Origin: Bryobacteraceae bacterium CoA2 C42
GTDB lineage: Bacteria > Acidobacteriota > Terriglobia > Bryobacterales > Bryobacteraceae
DNA: 44,191 bases
Direction of reading: 5' to 3'
Assembly: GCA_019931245.1 (NCBI GenBank)
Contig: JAINDL010000036.1
Coordinates: 1-44,191 of the forward strand
Below the pieces are notes generated by a model. The model ran no database searches and had not been told where the DNA came from. It saw nothing but the letters and a program-made list of their open reading frames with translations. A program made the position numbers and the translations under genes. The stretch's first letter is position 1. Each line of letters begins with the position of its first letter. Of this stretch, positions 1-7,472 are shown piece after piece.

Positions 1-414
1 GTACTCGACCAGGCAGGGGGCGAAGACGCGGGCGTACCAGGTGTCGGCGTCGATGAACAGCAGCCAGTCGGTGGCGGCGGTGGCGGCGCCGGCCTGGCAG
101 GCGTTGGGCTTGCCGAGGTGACCGGCGGGAAGCGGCGGGGCAGGGAGCACGCGGACGCCGGCTTCGGTGGCGAGGCGAGCCGTGTCGTCGGTGGAGGCAT
201 CGTCGACGACGAGGACGGCTTCGGGCGGGAAGGCTTCGACGGCGCGGGCGATGTTGGCCGCTTCGTTGCGGGCCGGGACGATGACGGTGAGCGAAGGGAA
301 CTCAAGGCCGGAGACGTAGGGAATCTTCGGCAGCCGCGTGTAGTTATGCCACGCCTTCCGCAGGAACAGGACGATACCGAGGGCGGTGACAATGGCGGCG
401 TAGTAGGAGGTCAT
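1..414 (-). CDS. Family 2 glycosyltransferase, N-terminal part (cut by window edge)
   Basis: The visible 138 residues begin with a short hydrophobic segment (about 8-18). A GT-A fold start follows: VIVPARNEA (about 44-52), the nucleotide-binding VVDDAS (69-74), and the metal/UDP-sugar DXD motif as FIDAD (120-124). This is the pattern of membrane-linked GT2 enzymes such as CrtQ- or HpnB-type transferases, which put sugars on polyprenoid lipids. It is the last gene of the carotenoid operon, and its ATG overlaps the stop of the molybdopterin oxidoreductase (ATGA at 411-414). Glycosylation of a carotenoid or other isoprenoid is therefore a reasonable inference, but the acceptor cannot be read from the sequence. 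The C-terminal part, where acceptor binding and further membrane helices would lie, is outside the window. Confidence 0.85.
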   Translation of the reverse strand, partial: MTSYYAAIVTALGIVLFLRKAWHNYTRLPKIPYVSGLEFPSLTVIVPARNEAANIARAVEAFPPEAVLVVDDASTDDTARLATEAGVRVLPAPPLPAGHLGKPNACQAGAATAATDWLLFIDADTWYARVFAPCLVEY

Positions 415-1793
415 ACGGAGATTTTGCGCACGGTGGGTCCGGCGACGCCACTGGGGAAGAGTTTGGTCTCTTCGGTGGCCTGCCAAGCGCCGGTGGAGTC
501 CTGGGCGCGGGCCTCGGCGTGGGTAGCGCCGGGGGCGGCCAGGGCGATCTGCCAGCGGGTCCAGGTGTAGGGCGAGAGCGGGTTTTCAAGCGTGGCGGGC
601 TGCCAGGGGCCGGGAGCGCCATCGGCGCCGAGCAGCCGCACTTCGACGCGCTGGATGCCGCGGCTGCCGGCGAAGGAGACGCCGACCACTTCGGTGGGGG
701 TGGCTTTATCGATGTAGGAGGCGATGTTGGTTTTGGCCTCCTTCGTGTAGCCCATCTTGGGCCAGGTGCCGTAATAGGGCGTGGAGACGAAGGCGATCTC
801 CCCGATCCACTTCACGTTCTTGAAGCCGTAGTAGCGGGGGCAGAGCATGCGGATGGGGAAGCCGTGAGCGCGGGTGAGGGATTGGCCGTTCATGCCGAGG
901 GCGAGGAAGACCTCTTCGGAGAGGGCGTAGTCGAGCGGGAGCGAGTCGCCGTGGCCATCGACACCGAGGAAGGCCACCTCCTTGATCGTGGGCGGGAGGC
1001 TGGAGCCATCGACGATCTGCCGCAGCGGGAAGCCGGACCATTCGGCGGTGCCCATGAGGTCGGACTTGATAGTGTTCGAGATGCAGCGCAGGGTGACGTA
1101 GCGCTGCTGGCGTTTGGCCTGCAGGAGTTGGAGGTAGGAGAGCGACAGGATCTCTTTGCCGTCGACGGTGAAGCGGAGGCGCCAGGTGGCGGGGTCGATG
1201 GTGGGGTCGACGGAGTTCTTCGACATCGTGTAGTGCGTGCCGATGGCGGTGATGGCTTTGCGGGCGAGGCGGTGGAAGTTGTCGGGGGGCGGGACGAAGC
1301 GCCAGAGGGCAAAGGGCTTGGCGGCGCGGGCGGCCAGGCGGGCGTCGCGGAGGTAGCCTTCGACGGCGACGGCGAGCGTTGTTGAGCTCATGACGGCGGA
1401 GAGCAGGCGGCGGCGGGAGGGCGAGAACTTTTCAACGCGCGGGGCGGCCAGCACGAGGGCGGCGAGGGCGGGTAGCCAGAAGGTAAGGCCGGCCAGCTCG
1501 AAGGTAAAGTAGTACACCGCCGCCACGGGGACGATGGCGACGTAGCGCCAGGAGAGCGCGACCAGGGTCATGGCGAAGCCGAGGGCGAACAGGCCGCCGG
1601 TGAGCGCGAAGGGTTTGGCCCAGGCGCCCATGGTTTCGAGCAGCAGGACGCTGTAGGTGTTCGGGGTGCGGGCCATGATCCACTCGCCGATGATCTCGGT
1701 GAACAGCGGGGCGCCGAACAGGTAGTAGAAAAGATAGTGAACGGCGAGGCCGAGGGCGGTGGCGAGCGAGCCGCGTTCAATGGCGGTTTTCAT
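411..1793 (-). CDS. Membrane-anchored molybdopterin-dependent oxidoreductase (sulfite oxidase fold)
   Basis: A 460-residue protein in two parts. Residues 1-118 hold about four hydrophobic segments. A twin-arginine-like stretch SRRRLLS (126-132) and another hydrophobic run follow. From about 185 on it matches the sulfite oxidase/MsrP-like Mo-cofactor domain: TLRCISNT with the likely molybdenum-ligand cysteine at 237, and GFPIRMLCPRYYGFK (311-325) followed by the KW motif. A C-terminal Ig-like dimerisation region extends to the end. The catalytic domain probably faces the periplasm. It lies between crtB and a glycosyltransferase, overlapping both by 4 nt, so it is almost certainly co-transcribed with carotenoid genes. 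Its substrate is unknown; oxidation or reduction of an isoprenoid, or methionine sulfoxide repair, are guesses. Confidence 0.87.
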   Translation of the reverse strand: MKTAIERGSLATALGLAVHYLFYYLFGAPLFTEIIGEWIMARTPNTYSVLLLETMGAWAKPFALTGGLFALGFAMTLVALSWRYVAIVPVAAVYYFTFELAGLTFWLPALAALVLAAPRVEKFSPSRRRLLSAVMSSTTLAVAVEGYLRDARLAARAAKPFALWRFVPPPDNFHRLARKAITAIGTHYTMSKNSVDPTIDPATWRLRFTVDGKEILSLSYLQLLQAKRQQRYVTLRCISNTIKSDLMGTAEWSGFPLRQIVDGSSLPPTIKEVAFLGVDGHGDSLPLDYALSEEVFLALGMNGQSLTRAHGFPIRMLCPRYYGFKNVKWIGEIAFVSTPYYGTWPKMGYTKEAKTNIASYIDKATPTEVVGVSFAGSRGIQRVEVRLLGADGAPGPWQPATLENPLSPYTWTRWQIALAAPGATHAEARAQDSTGAWQATEETKLFPSGVAGPTVRKISV

Positions 1794-2659
1794 GATTGGA
1801 ACTTCCGGCGGGCGAGGGCCCCGGCCGTAATGGCGTACTTCTTCCAGGTGGGGACAACGGCGCGGCGGGCGTAGACGTTATAGTCCATGGTTTCGATGCG
1901 GCCGAGGATGTCGCGGTAGACCTTGGCGGCGATTTCGACGGCGAAGCGGCCTTCCGGCTTGAGCAGCGGGATGCCGGGGAAGGAGCGTTCATAGTAGCCG
2001 CGGGCGCGGTCGATTTGAAAGCGCATCAGGGCGTCGAAGGCGGGGCCGCGGCGGCGGGCGAGCAGGTCGGCTTCGCTGTAGCCGAAGCGGGCGAGTTCGT
2101 CGGCGGGCAGATAGATGCGGCCGCGGTCGGCGTCTTCACCGAGGTCGCGGAGGATGTTGGTCAACTGCATGGCGATGCCGAGCTCTTCGGCGTAGGTGAG
2201 GGCGTCGCCGCGGAAGCCGATGACGTGGCTCATCATCAGGCCGACGACGCTGGCGACGCGGTAGCAGAACAGGCGCAGTTCGGTGAAGTTGGCGTAGCGG
2301 GCGCGTTCGAGGTCCATGCGCATACCCTCGATGAGTTCGAGCGGGTACTGCTCGGGGAAGCCGGTTTGGCGGCGGGTGTGTTCGAACAGCATCAGGACGG
2401 GGCTGTCGACGGTCTGGCCGTTCATAGCGGCGAGGAGCTGCTCGCGCCAGGCTTCGAGCTGGCGGCGGGCGGCTTCCATGTCCGGGTTCTCGTCGACGAT
2501 GTCGTCGGTGGAGCGGCAGAACCAGTAGACGCCGTAGGCGGCCTGAGCCAGATGCGGCGGGAAGAAGCGGGTGGCGAAGTAGAAGCTTTTCGAGCCCTTC
2601 GCCGTCGCCTCCGCCGCGCTCTGCTGCCAGGCGGCTAGCTGTTCGGGAACCGCTCGCAT
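1790..2659 (-). CDS. crtB: Phytoene (or dehydrosqualene) synthase
   Basis: A 289-residue trans-isoprenyl diphosphate synthase that joins two prenyl diphosphates head to head, the first committed carotenoid step. Both aspartate-rich Mg-binding motifs are present: TDDIVDE (51-57) and RDLGEDADRGRIYLP (171-185). The open frame runs far upstream, but the ATG at 2659 gives the normal family N-terminus (MRAVPEQ, then the conserved GSKSFYFA) and overlaps the end of crtI by 25 nt; the longer extension is Arg/His-rich shadow coding. The gene ends in an ATGA overlap with the next gene. Whether the product is C40 phytoene or C30 dehydrosqualene cannot be decided from motifs; the adjacent GGPP-synthase-like gene favours C40. 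Confidence 0.93.
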   Translation of the reverse strand: MRAVPEQLAAWQQSAAEATAKGSKSFYFATRFFPPHLAQAAYGVYWFCRSTDDIVDENPDMEAARRQLEAWREQLLAAMNGQTVDSPVLMLFEHTRRQTGFPEQYPLELIEGMRMDLERARYANFTELRLFCYRVASVVGLMMSHVIGFRGDALTYAEELGIAMQLTNILRDLGEDADRGRIYLPADELARFGYSEADLLARRRGPAFDALMRFQIDRARGYYERSFPGIPLLKPEGRFAVEIAAKVYRDILGRIETMDYNVYARRAVVPTWKKYAITAGALARRKFQS

Positions 2660-4119
2660 ATCAGTTTTTCGGCGATGCGAGCCGAACTGAGCACGCCGGG
2701 CACGCCCGCGCCGGGATGGGTGCCGGCGCCGACAAAGAACAGGTTCCGGACGTCCTCGCTTTCGTTGTGGGGCCGGAACCAGGCCGACTGCGTGAAGATG
2801 GGTTCGAAGGAGAAGCCGGAGCCGCGGTAGGTGTTGAGCGTGGTCTCGAAGTCGAGCGGGGTGAAGCAGCGTTCGGTGACGAGGCGGGAGGAGAGGCCGG
2901 GCAGGTAGTGGTCCTCCATGTACTTCATGACGCGGTCGCGGAAGGGCTTGGCTTCCCTGGTCCAGTCGATGCCGGAGAGCTGGTTGGGAACCGGGATGAG
3001 CGCGTAGAAGCAGTCGTGGCCGGGAGGGGCCATGGTCGGGTCGGTCTTCGACGGGCGGTGGAGATAGATGGAGAAGTCTTCGCCGAGCACCTTCTTGTTG
3101 AAGATGTCGTCGAGTAGCTCTTCGTAGCGGCGGCCGAGCAGGATGGTGTGGTGCTCGATGTTCTCGTAAACGCCCTTGGTGCCGAAGTAGATGACGAACA
3201 GGCCCATCGAGTACTTCATGCCGTCGAGCTTCTTGTTGGTCCACTTGGCGCGGGACTTTTCGGGCAGCATTTTGCGGTAGGTGTTGGCGACGTCGGCGTT
3301 CGAGACGACGGCGTCGGCGGTGTGCATCTGGCCGACATCGGTATCGATGCCGGCGGCGACGCCGCCGCGGGTGAGGATGCTGCGGACGGGGGTGTTGAGA
3401 TGGATCGTGCCGCCGAGTTCGACGAAGAGCTTGCCGAGCGCGGCGACAACGGCGCCGGTGCCGCCCATGGCGTAGTGGACGCCCCATTCGCGCTCGAGGT
3501 GGTGGATGAGGGCGTAGATGGAGGTGGTCTGGAAGGGGTTGCCGCCGACGAGCAGGGGATGGAAGCTGAAGACGCGCTGCAGCAGCGGATCTTTGATGTA
3601 GCCCTTGACGAACTGGAAGACGGTCTTGTGGCTCTGCAGGCGGATCAGGTCCGGCGCGATCCTGACCATGTCCATGAAGTTCAGGAACGGCACATCGGAG
3701 AGCTCGACGAAGCCCTTCTGGAAGATGGCCTTGGCCTGGCGGATCATCTCCTGGTAGCCGGCGACGTCGCCGGGGGCGAAGGCCTGGATCTTGCGGATGG
3801 TTTCGGTTTCGTCCGCGTTGTAGGAGAAACTGCGGCCGTCGTGGAACTCGATGTTGTAGAACGGGTTCACGGGGACGATGTTGACGTAGTCTTTGATGTC
3901 GCGTCCGGCGCCGGAGAACAGCTCTTCGAGCATGAAGGGCGCGGTGATGACCGTGGGGCCGGCGTCGAAGGTGAAGCCGTCCTGCTCGTAGACATAAGCG
4001 CGGCCGCCGAGCTTATCGCGGGCCTCGAACAGTTCCACTTGAAAGCCGCGGGACTGCAGGCGCACGGCCGTGCCGAGGCCGCCGAAACCGCTGCCAATGA
4101 CGATGATTTTGTTAGGCAA
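2635..4119 (-). CDS. crtI: Phytoene desaturase family protein
   Basis: A 494-residue FAD-dependent carotenoid desaturase. The N-terminal dinucleotide-binding motif GSGFGG (9-14) is followed by the acidic residue of the second beta strand (LFEARDKLGGRAY). The C-terminal bacterial-type desaturase signature is GAGTHPGAGVPGV (about 464-476). Length and both signatures fit CrtI, which introduces double bonds into phytoene to give neurosporene or lycopene. It sits between crtE and crtB with overlaps of 8 and 25 nt. A C30 desaturase (CrtN) or a carotenoid isomerase are family alternatives. No lycopene cyclase is visible in the window, so the end product may be acyclic or be finished elsewhere. Confidence 0.93.
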   Translation of the reverse strand: MPNKIIVIGSGFGGLGTAVRLQSRGFQVELFEARDKLGGRAYVYEQDGFTFDAGPTVITAPFMLEELFSGAGRDIKDYVNIVPVNPFYNIEFHDGRSFSYNADETETIRKIQAFAPGDVAGYQEMIRQAKAIFQKGFVELSDVPFLNFMDMVRIAPDLIRLQSHKTVFQFVKGYIKDPLLQRVFSFHPLLVGGNPFQTTSIYALIHHLEREWGVHYAMGGTGAVVAALGKLFVELGGTIHLNTPVRSILTRGGVAAGIDTDVGQMHTADAVVSNADVANTYRKMLPEKSRAKWTNKKLDGMKYSMGLFVIYFGTKGVYENIEHHTILLGRRYEELLDDIFNKKVLGEDFSIYLHRPSKTDPTMAPPGHDCFYALIPVPNQLSGIDWTREAKPFRDRVMKYMEDHYLPGLSSRLVTERCFTPLDFETTLNTYRGSGFSFEPIFTQSAWFRPHNESEDVRNLFFVGAGTHPGAGVPGVLSSARIAEKLICERFPNS

Positions 4120-4918
4120 TCGACTTGTTTTCCAGGTAATCGAGCATTTCGTGGATCTCCGTGGCTTTGGCCGCGAAGGGGTGGAGCAGGGAGCGCGTCT
4201 GCGCCAACTGCTGCTCGAACTCGGCCCGCGAGGAGGCGTGGCCGTCGTTCAGGTCGTCCATGAGCTGGTAGGAGACGCCGAATTCGTGTCCGAACTGGCT
4301 GAGCTGATGGCGGTGCGGCTCATCAAACGGGGAGCCGAGCAGGCCGGCCCAGGCGGAGAGCTGGAACAGGGGAGCCGTCTTCAATTCGGCGAGGCGGCGG
4401 GAGGAGGCGCCGGGCGCGGCGAGGTCCATGGCTTGGCCGCCGACGAGGGAGTTGCAGTCGAGCACGCGGAGCAGCTTTTGTTGGAAGCAGCTCAGGTGTT
4501 CGGCCTCGGCGGGGCAGACCACGCCTTCGGTGGCGTGGCGGGCGGCGAGCGCGACCAGGCTGAAAGCAGCCAGCAGTGCCGTCGCTTCGCCGAACTGGCG
4601 GTGGACCGTGGGCTGGCCGCGGCGCATCATTTCGTCGTCCATGCAGGGCAGGTCGTCGACGATGAGCGAGGCGCAGTGGAAGAGTTCCGTGGCGACGGCG
4701 CCGCGGGTGACTAGTCGCAGGTCGGCGTTGGACAGACGGCCGATGCGCAGAGCGAGGACGGGGCGTAGTCGCTGGCCCCCGTTCAGGACAGCAAAGCGCA
4801 TGGCGGCGGCGACAGGACTTCCGCTGTGGGGAGAGTGGTCACGGAGGGTCGATTCCAAGGCGTCATCGACGAAATTCCTGTCGGCGACGAGGGTAGGCAG
4901 TGCTGCCGAGCTCATCAT
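4112..4918 (-). CDS. crtE: Polyprenyl diphosphate synthase (GGPP/FPP synthase type)
   Basis: A 268-residue trans-prenyltransferase and the first gene of the carotenoid operon. The first aspartate-rich motif is DDLPCMDD (88-95), preceded by the usual LIV, and the second is DDLND (220-224). RRGQPTVH and the NGGQRLRP substrate-binding arginines are also present. These fit short-chain synthases making geranylgeranyl or farnesyl diphosphate from IPP and DMAPP. It is slightly shorter than the usual 290-300 residues. Two ATGs are in tandem at 4915 and 4918, with GGAG just upstream. It is divergent from the isomerase-like gene at 4988, leaving a 69-bp promoter region. Chain length is not proven; the operon context favours GGPP. 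Confidence 0.88.
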   Translation of the reverse strand: MMSSAALPTLVADRNFVDDALESTLRDHSPHSGSPVAAAMRFAVLNGGQRLRPVLALRIGRLSNADLRLVTRGAVATELFHCASLIVDDLPCMDDEMMRRGQPTVHRQFGEATALLAAFSLVALAARHATEGVVCPAEAEHLSCFQQKLLRVLDCNSLVGGQAMDLAAPGASSRRLAELKTAPLFQLSAWAGLLGSPFDEPHRHQLSQFGHEFGVSYQLMDDLNDGHASSRAEFEQQLAQTRSLLHPFAAKATEIHEMLDYLENKSIA

Positions 4919-4925
4919 GATACTC

Positions 4926-4945
4926 CGTGAGATGATTGATTCACG
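4926..4945. promoter_or_regulatory. Inverted repeat in the crtE / isomerase divergent promoter region
   Basis: CGTGA and TCACG form perfect 5-nt arms with a 10-nt spacer in the 69-bp gap between two divergent genes. On the plus strand a possible promoter follows (TTCACG at 4940-4945, TAGTAT at 4964-4969, spacing 18), so a bound regulator would overlap the -35. The arms are short and chance cannot be excluded. Confidence 0.25.
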
Positions 4946-4987
4946 CGAACCGTTGTACCTTTTTAGTATCGCAGGCGGGAGGGAACC

Positions 4988-5845
4988 ATGCGGAAGATGA
5001 CTATTAGTTTGTCACCAGGATCGATTGGAGTAAAGGCGACCCAGGAGCAGGCGATTGAGTTCGCCCACTACTACGGTTTTGAGGCGGTGGAGCCGTACGG
5101 GGAGGCGATGGCGGCGATGGCGCCGGCGCAGGTGAAGGAGTTGGCGGCCGGGGTGCGGGCCAAGCGGCTCCAGTGGGGTTCGGCGGGGCTGACGGTGGAG
5201 TACCGGAAGGACCAGGCGACGTTTGAGGCCGGGATGGCCAAGTTTCCGGCCGTGGCCAAGGCGCTGGCGACGGCGGGGGTGACGCGGGTATCGACGTGGC
5301 TGATGCCGGCGAGCGACGAGCTGACCTACCTGCAGAACATGCGGCAGCACGCGGCGCGGTTGCGGGCGATTGCGCAGGTTTGTAAAGACAACGGGCAGCG
5401 GTTTGGCCTCGAGTATGTGGGGCCGAAGACGCTGTGGACCTCGCGGCGGTATCCATTTATTCACACGATGGCCGAGGCCAAGGATCTGATTGCCGAGATC
5501 GGGACGGGTAACGTGGGTTTCGTGCTCGATAGCTGGCACTGGCAGATGGCGGGGGAGGGCGCGGCGGAGTTGAAGACGCTGCGGAATGAGGACATCGTTT
5601 CGATCGACCTGAACGACGCGCCGGCGGGTGTGCCGGCCGATCAGCAGATTGATTCGAAGCGTGAGCTGCCGCTGGCGACCGGGGTGCTGGATGTCAAGAC
5701 GTTTCTGAATACGCTCGCCGGGTTGGGCTGCGACGCCCCGGCGCGTTGTGAGCCGTTCAACGCGGCGCTGCGGGCGCTGCCGCCGGAGCAGGCGCTGGCG
5801 AAGGTAGCCGATGCGATGAAGCGGGCGATGGCGTTAATTGCGTAA
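4988..5845 (+). CDS. Sugar phosphate isomerase/epimerase-like TIM-barrel protein
   Basis: A 285-residue protein of the xylose-isomerase-like (AP endonuclease 2) TIM-barrel family. Family hallmarks seen are an N-terminal GFEAVEPYG strand, FGLEYVGP, GFVLDSWHW (the metal-binding DxxHW pattern), and IVSIDLNDAP near the C-terminus with the metal-ligand Asp. Related proteins isomerise or epimerise sugars, inosose or hydroxypyruvate, and the substrate cannot be read from sequence. There is no signal peptide, so it is probably cytoplasmic. A strong GGGAGGGAA ribosome site precedes the ATG. It is transcribed away from the carotenoid operon, and nothing nearby points to a pathway. Confidence 0.8.
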   Translation: MRKMTISLSPGSIGVKATQEQAIEFAHYYGFEAVEPYGEAMAAMAPAQVKELAAGVRAKRLQWGSAGLTVEYRKDQATFEAGMAKFPAVAKALATAGVTRVSTWLMPASDELTYLQNMRQHAARLRAIAQVCKDNGQRFGLEYVGPKTLWTSRRYPFIHTMAEAKDLIAEIGTGNVGFVLDSWHWQMAGEGAAELKTLRNEDIVSIDLNDAPAGVPADQQIDSKRELPLATGVLDVKTFLNTLAGLGCDAPARCEPFNAALRALPPEQALAKVADAMKRAMALIA

Positions 5846-5989
5846 TTCGGTTGCAACCAGCGGCTGGGTTCGCGCATCAGAAAAGATGAACGCAAAAGGG
5901 GAGTAGATCGACTTCTCTCCGGCTTATCGTCAGGACGGCGTGAGAGCGCCCGGTGAGTCGGCGCATCGGAAAAACGGTGCGGATCAAGA

Positions 5990-6050
5990 CCTTTTGTGTC
6001 AGCCGTGGGATGCTTGTAAGAGAGCCGACGGCTGGCACAAAAGGTTTTTT
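5990..6050 (+). terminator. Strong hairpin plus T6, terminator or attenuator in the htpX leader
   Basis: The left arm CCTTTTGTGTCAGCCGT (5990-6006) and right arm ACGGCTGGCACAAAAGG (6028-6044) pair over 17 bp with one G-U. The loop is 21 nt, and the right arm is followed at once by TTTTTT (6045-6050). That is the form of an intrinsic terminator. It ends only 16 nt before the htpX ATG at 6067, with the ribosome site GGAGGAAG in between. There is no room for a separate promoter after it, so htpX transcripts must cross it unless they start inside it. It may therefore act as an attenuator as well as ending the isomerase transcript. Confidence 0.72.
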
Positions 6051-6066
6051 GTATTGTGGAGGAAGC

Positions 6067-6918
6067 ATGAATACGGTGAAGACTTACATGTTGCTGGCGG
6101 CGCTGACGGCGCTGTTGATTGCAGTGGGCAGCGCGATTGGCGGCAAGAGCGGCCTGGTGATGGCGCTGGGGATGGCCATCGTGATGAACTTCGTGTCGTA
6201 CTGGTGGTCGGACACGATTGTGCTGAAGATGCACCATGCCGAGGAGATACAGCCCGGCGATGGCCGCGAGTTGTACGCGATGACGCAGGGGCTGGCGCAG
6301 AAGGCGGGGATCCCGATGCCGAAGCTGTATCTGATTCCGGACGATTCGCCGAACGCGTTTGCGACGGGGCGGAACCCGAGCAAGGGGACCGTGGCGGTGA
6401 CCGAAGGGCTGTTGCGGGCGCTGAACCGGGACGAGATTGCCGGGGTGATCGCGCACGAGTTGGCGCACATCGCGCACCGGGATACGTTGGTGATGACGGT
6501 GTCGGCGACGATTGCGGGCGCCATCAGTTCGCTGGGGCAGATGGCGATGTGGGCGTCGATGTTCGGCGGCAGCCGGCACGACGATGAGGAGGGCGGCAGC
6601 CCGATTGGCGGGCTGGTGGCGATGATTGTCGCGCCAATTGCGGCGGCGTTGATTCAGATGGCGATTTCGCGGTCGCGGGAGTTTATGGCCGACCGGGACG
6701 CGGCGGTGTACACGGGCCAGCCGATGGCGCTGGCGAACGCGTTGCGGAAGATCGAGGGCTGGTCGCAGCGGATTCCGGCGACCGAGGGTTCGCCGGCGAT
6801 GGCGCACATGTACATCTCGAACCCGTTCAGCGGGGGAGGCCTGGCGAAGCTGTTCTCCACCCATCCGCCGACGGCGGAGCGGGTGGCGGCGCTCGAAGCG
6901 ATGACGCGGGGCCGCTAG
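6067..6918 (+). CDS. htpX: M48 family membrane zinc metalloprotease HtpX
   Basis: A 283-residue inner-membrane protease that degrades misfolded membrane proteins. Two hydrophobic helices (about 6-24 and 28-46) lead to the cytosolic domain with the zinc motif HELAH (130-134). Another membrane stretch (about 181-200) follows, then the third zinc ligand Glu205 in SREFMADRDA. The C-terminal FSTHPPTAERV is typical of HtpX. The ATG at 6067 is chosen because GGAGGAAG precedes it and the homologous N-terminus begins there; an in-frame extension upstream crosses the hairpin and looks non-coding. The gene ends tail to tail with the sigma factor gene, the two stop codons interlocking in CTAG. A link between envelope stress and the neighbouring sigma factor is only a guess. 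Confidence 0.93.
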   Translation: MNTVKTYMLLAALTALLIAVGSAIGGKSGLVMALGMAIVMNFVSYWWSDTIVLKMHHAEEIQPGDGRELYAMTQGLAQKAGIPMPKLYLIPDDSPNAFATGRNPSKGTVAVTEGLLRALNRDEIAGVIAHELAHIAHRDTLVMTVSATIAGAISSLGQMAMWASMFGGSRHDDEEGGSPIGGLVAMIVAPIAAALIQMAISRSREFMADRDAAVYTGQPMALANALRKIEGWSQRIPATEGSPAMAHMYISNPFSGGGLAKLFSTHPPTAERVAALEAMTRGR

Positions 6919-7466
6919 GCGGTCTGCCGGGGGAGCAGGTGGCGGCGGAGCATGGCGCGGCCGCGGTGGAGGCGCTGTTTGGTGGCGTCTTCGCTGAGGC
7001 CGAGCAGCTCTGCCGTTTCGCTGGTGGACATCTCCTCGCGGTCGCGGAGGAGGAGGACGGCGCGATAGGTGTCCGGCAGGAGGCGGAGGGCGGCTTCGAG
7101 TTCGGCGGTGATCTCGTGCTGGAGGAGCTGGGTTTCCGGGTCGGGTTCGGAGGTGGTGAGCGGCAGATCGTCGACCGGGAGTTCGGCGGCCGGGGCGAAG
7201 ACGCTTTTGCGGCGCTTCATGAGGCAGCAGTTGCGGGCGATCGAAAACATCCAGGACTTGATGCGTTGGGGGTCCTGGAGCTGGCGCCAGTTCTGGGAGA
7301 CCTTGAGGAGGGTGTCCTGGGCGACCTCTTCGGCGTCCTCGCGCTGGCCGCACATGAGCCAGGTGTATTGAAAGACTTTCCGCTGGATGGTTTCGAGCAG
7401 CGGGGCTAGGGCGGTTTCGTCGCCGGCCAGGAGGCGTTGGGTGAGTTCGACTTCGGAGGCTTGCAC
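6915..7466 (-). CDS. ECF-type RNA polymerase sigma-70 factor
   Basis: A 183-residue extracytoplasmic-function sigma factor. Region 2 is clear (about 10-80): LLAGDETAL, then REDAEEVAQDTLLKV and IKSWMFSIARNCCLMKRRK. An acidic linker follows, then region 4 (about 125-178): LRLLPDTYRAVLLLRDREEMSTSETAELLGLSEDATKQRLHRGR. The start is GTG at 7466, because an in-frame TAA lies three codons upstream and no ATG occurs nearby. GGAG touches the GTG directly, which is an awkward spacing. It follows osmC by 6 nt in the same frame, so translational coupling is likely. No anti-sigma gene is adjacent; the next gene downstream is convergent htpX. Confidence 0.92.
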   Translation of the reverse strand: MQASEVELTQRLLAGDETALAPLLETIQRKVFQYTWLMCGQREDAEEVAQDTLLKVSQNWRQLQDPQRIKSWMFSIARNCCLMKRRKSVFAPAAELPVDDLPLTTSEPDPETQLLQHEITAELEAALRLLPDTYRAVLLLRDREEMSTSETAELLGLSEDATKQRLHRGRAMLRRHLLPRQTA

Positions 7467-7472
7467 CTCCGA

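Noticed and set aside
3148-4263. 371-codon plus-strand open frame opposite crtI
   Set aside because: Gly/Asp/Val-rich shadow of the desaturase; no family motif.
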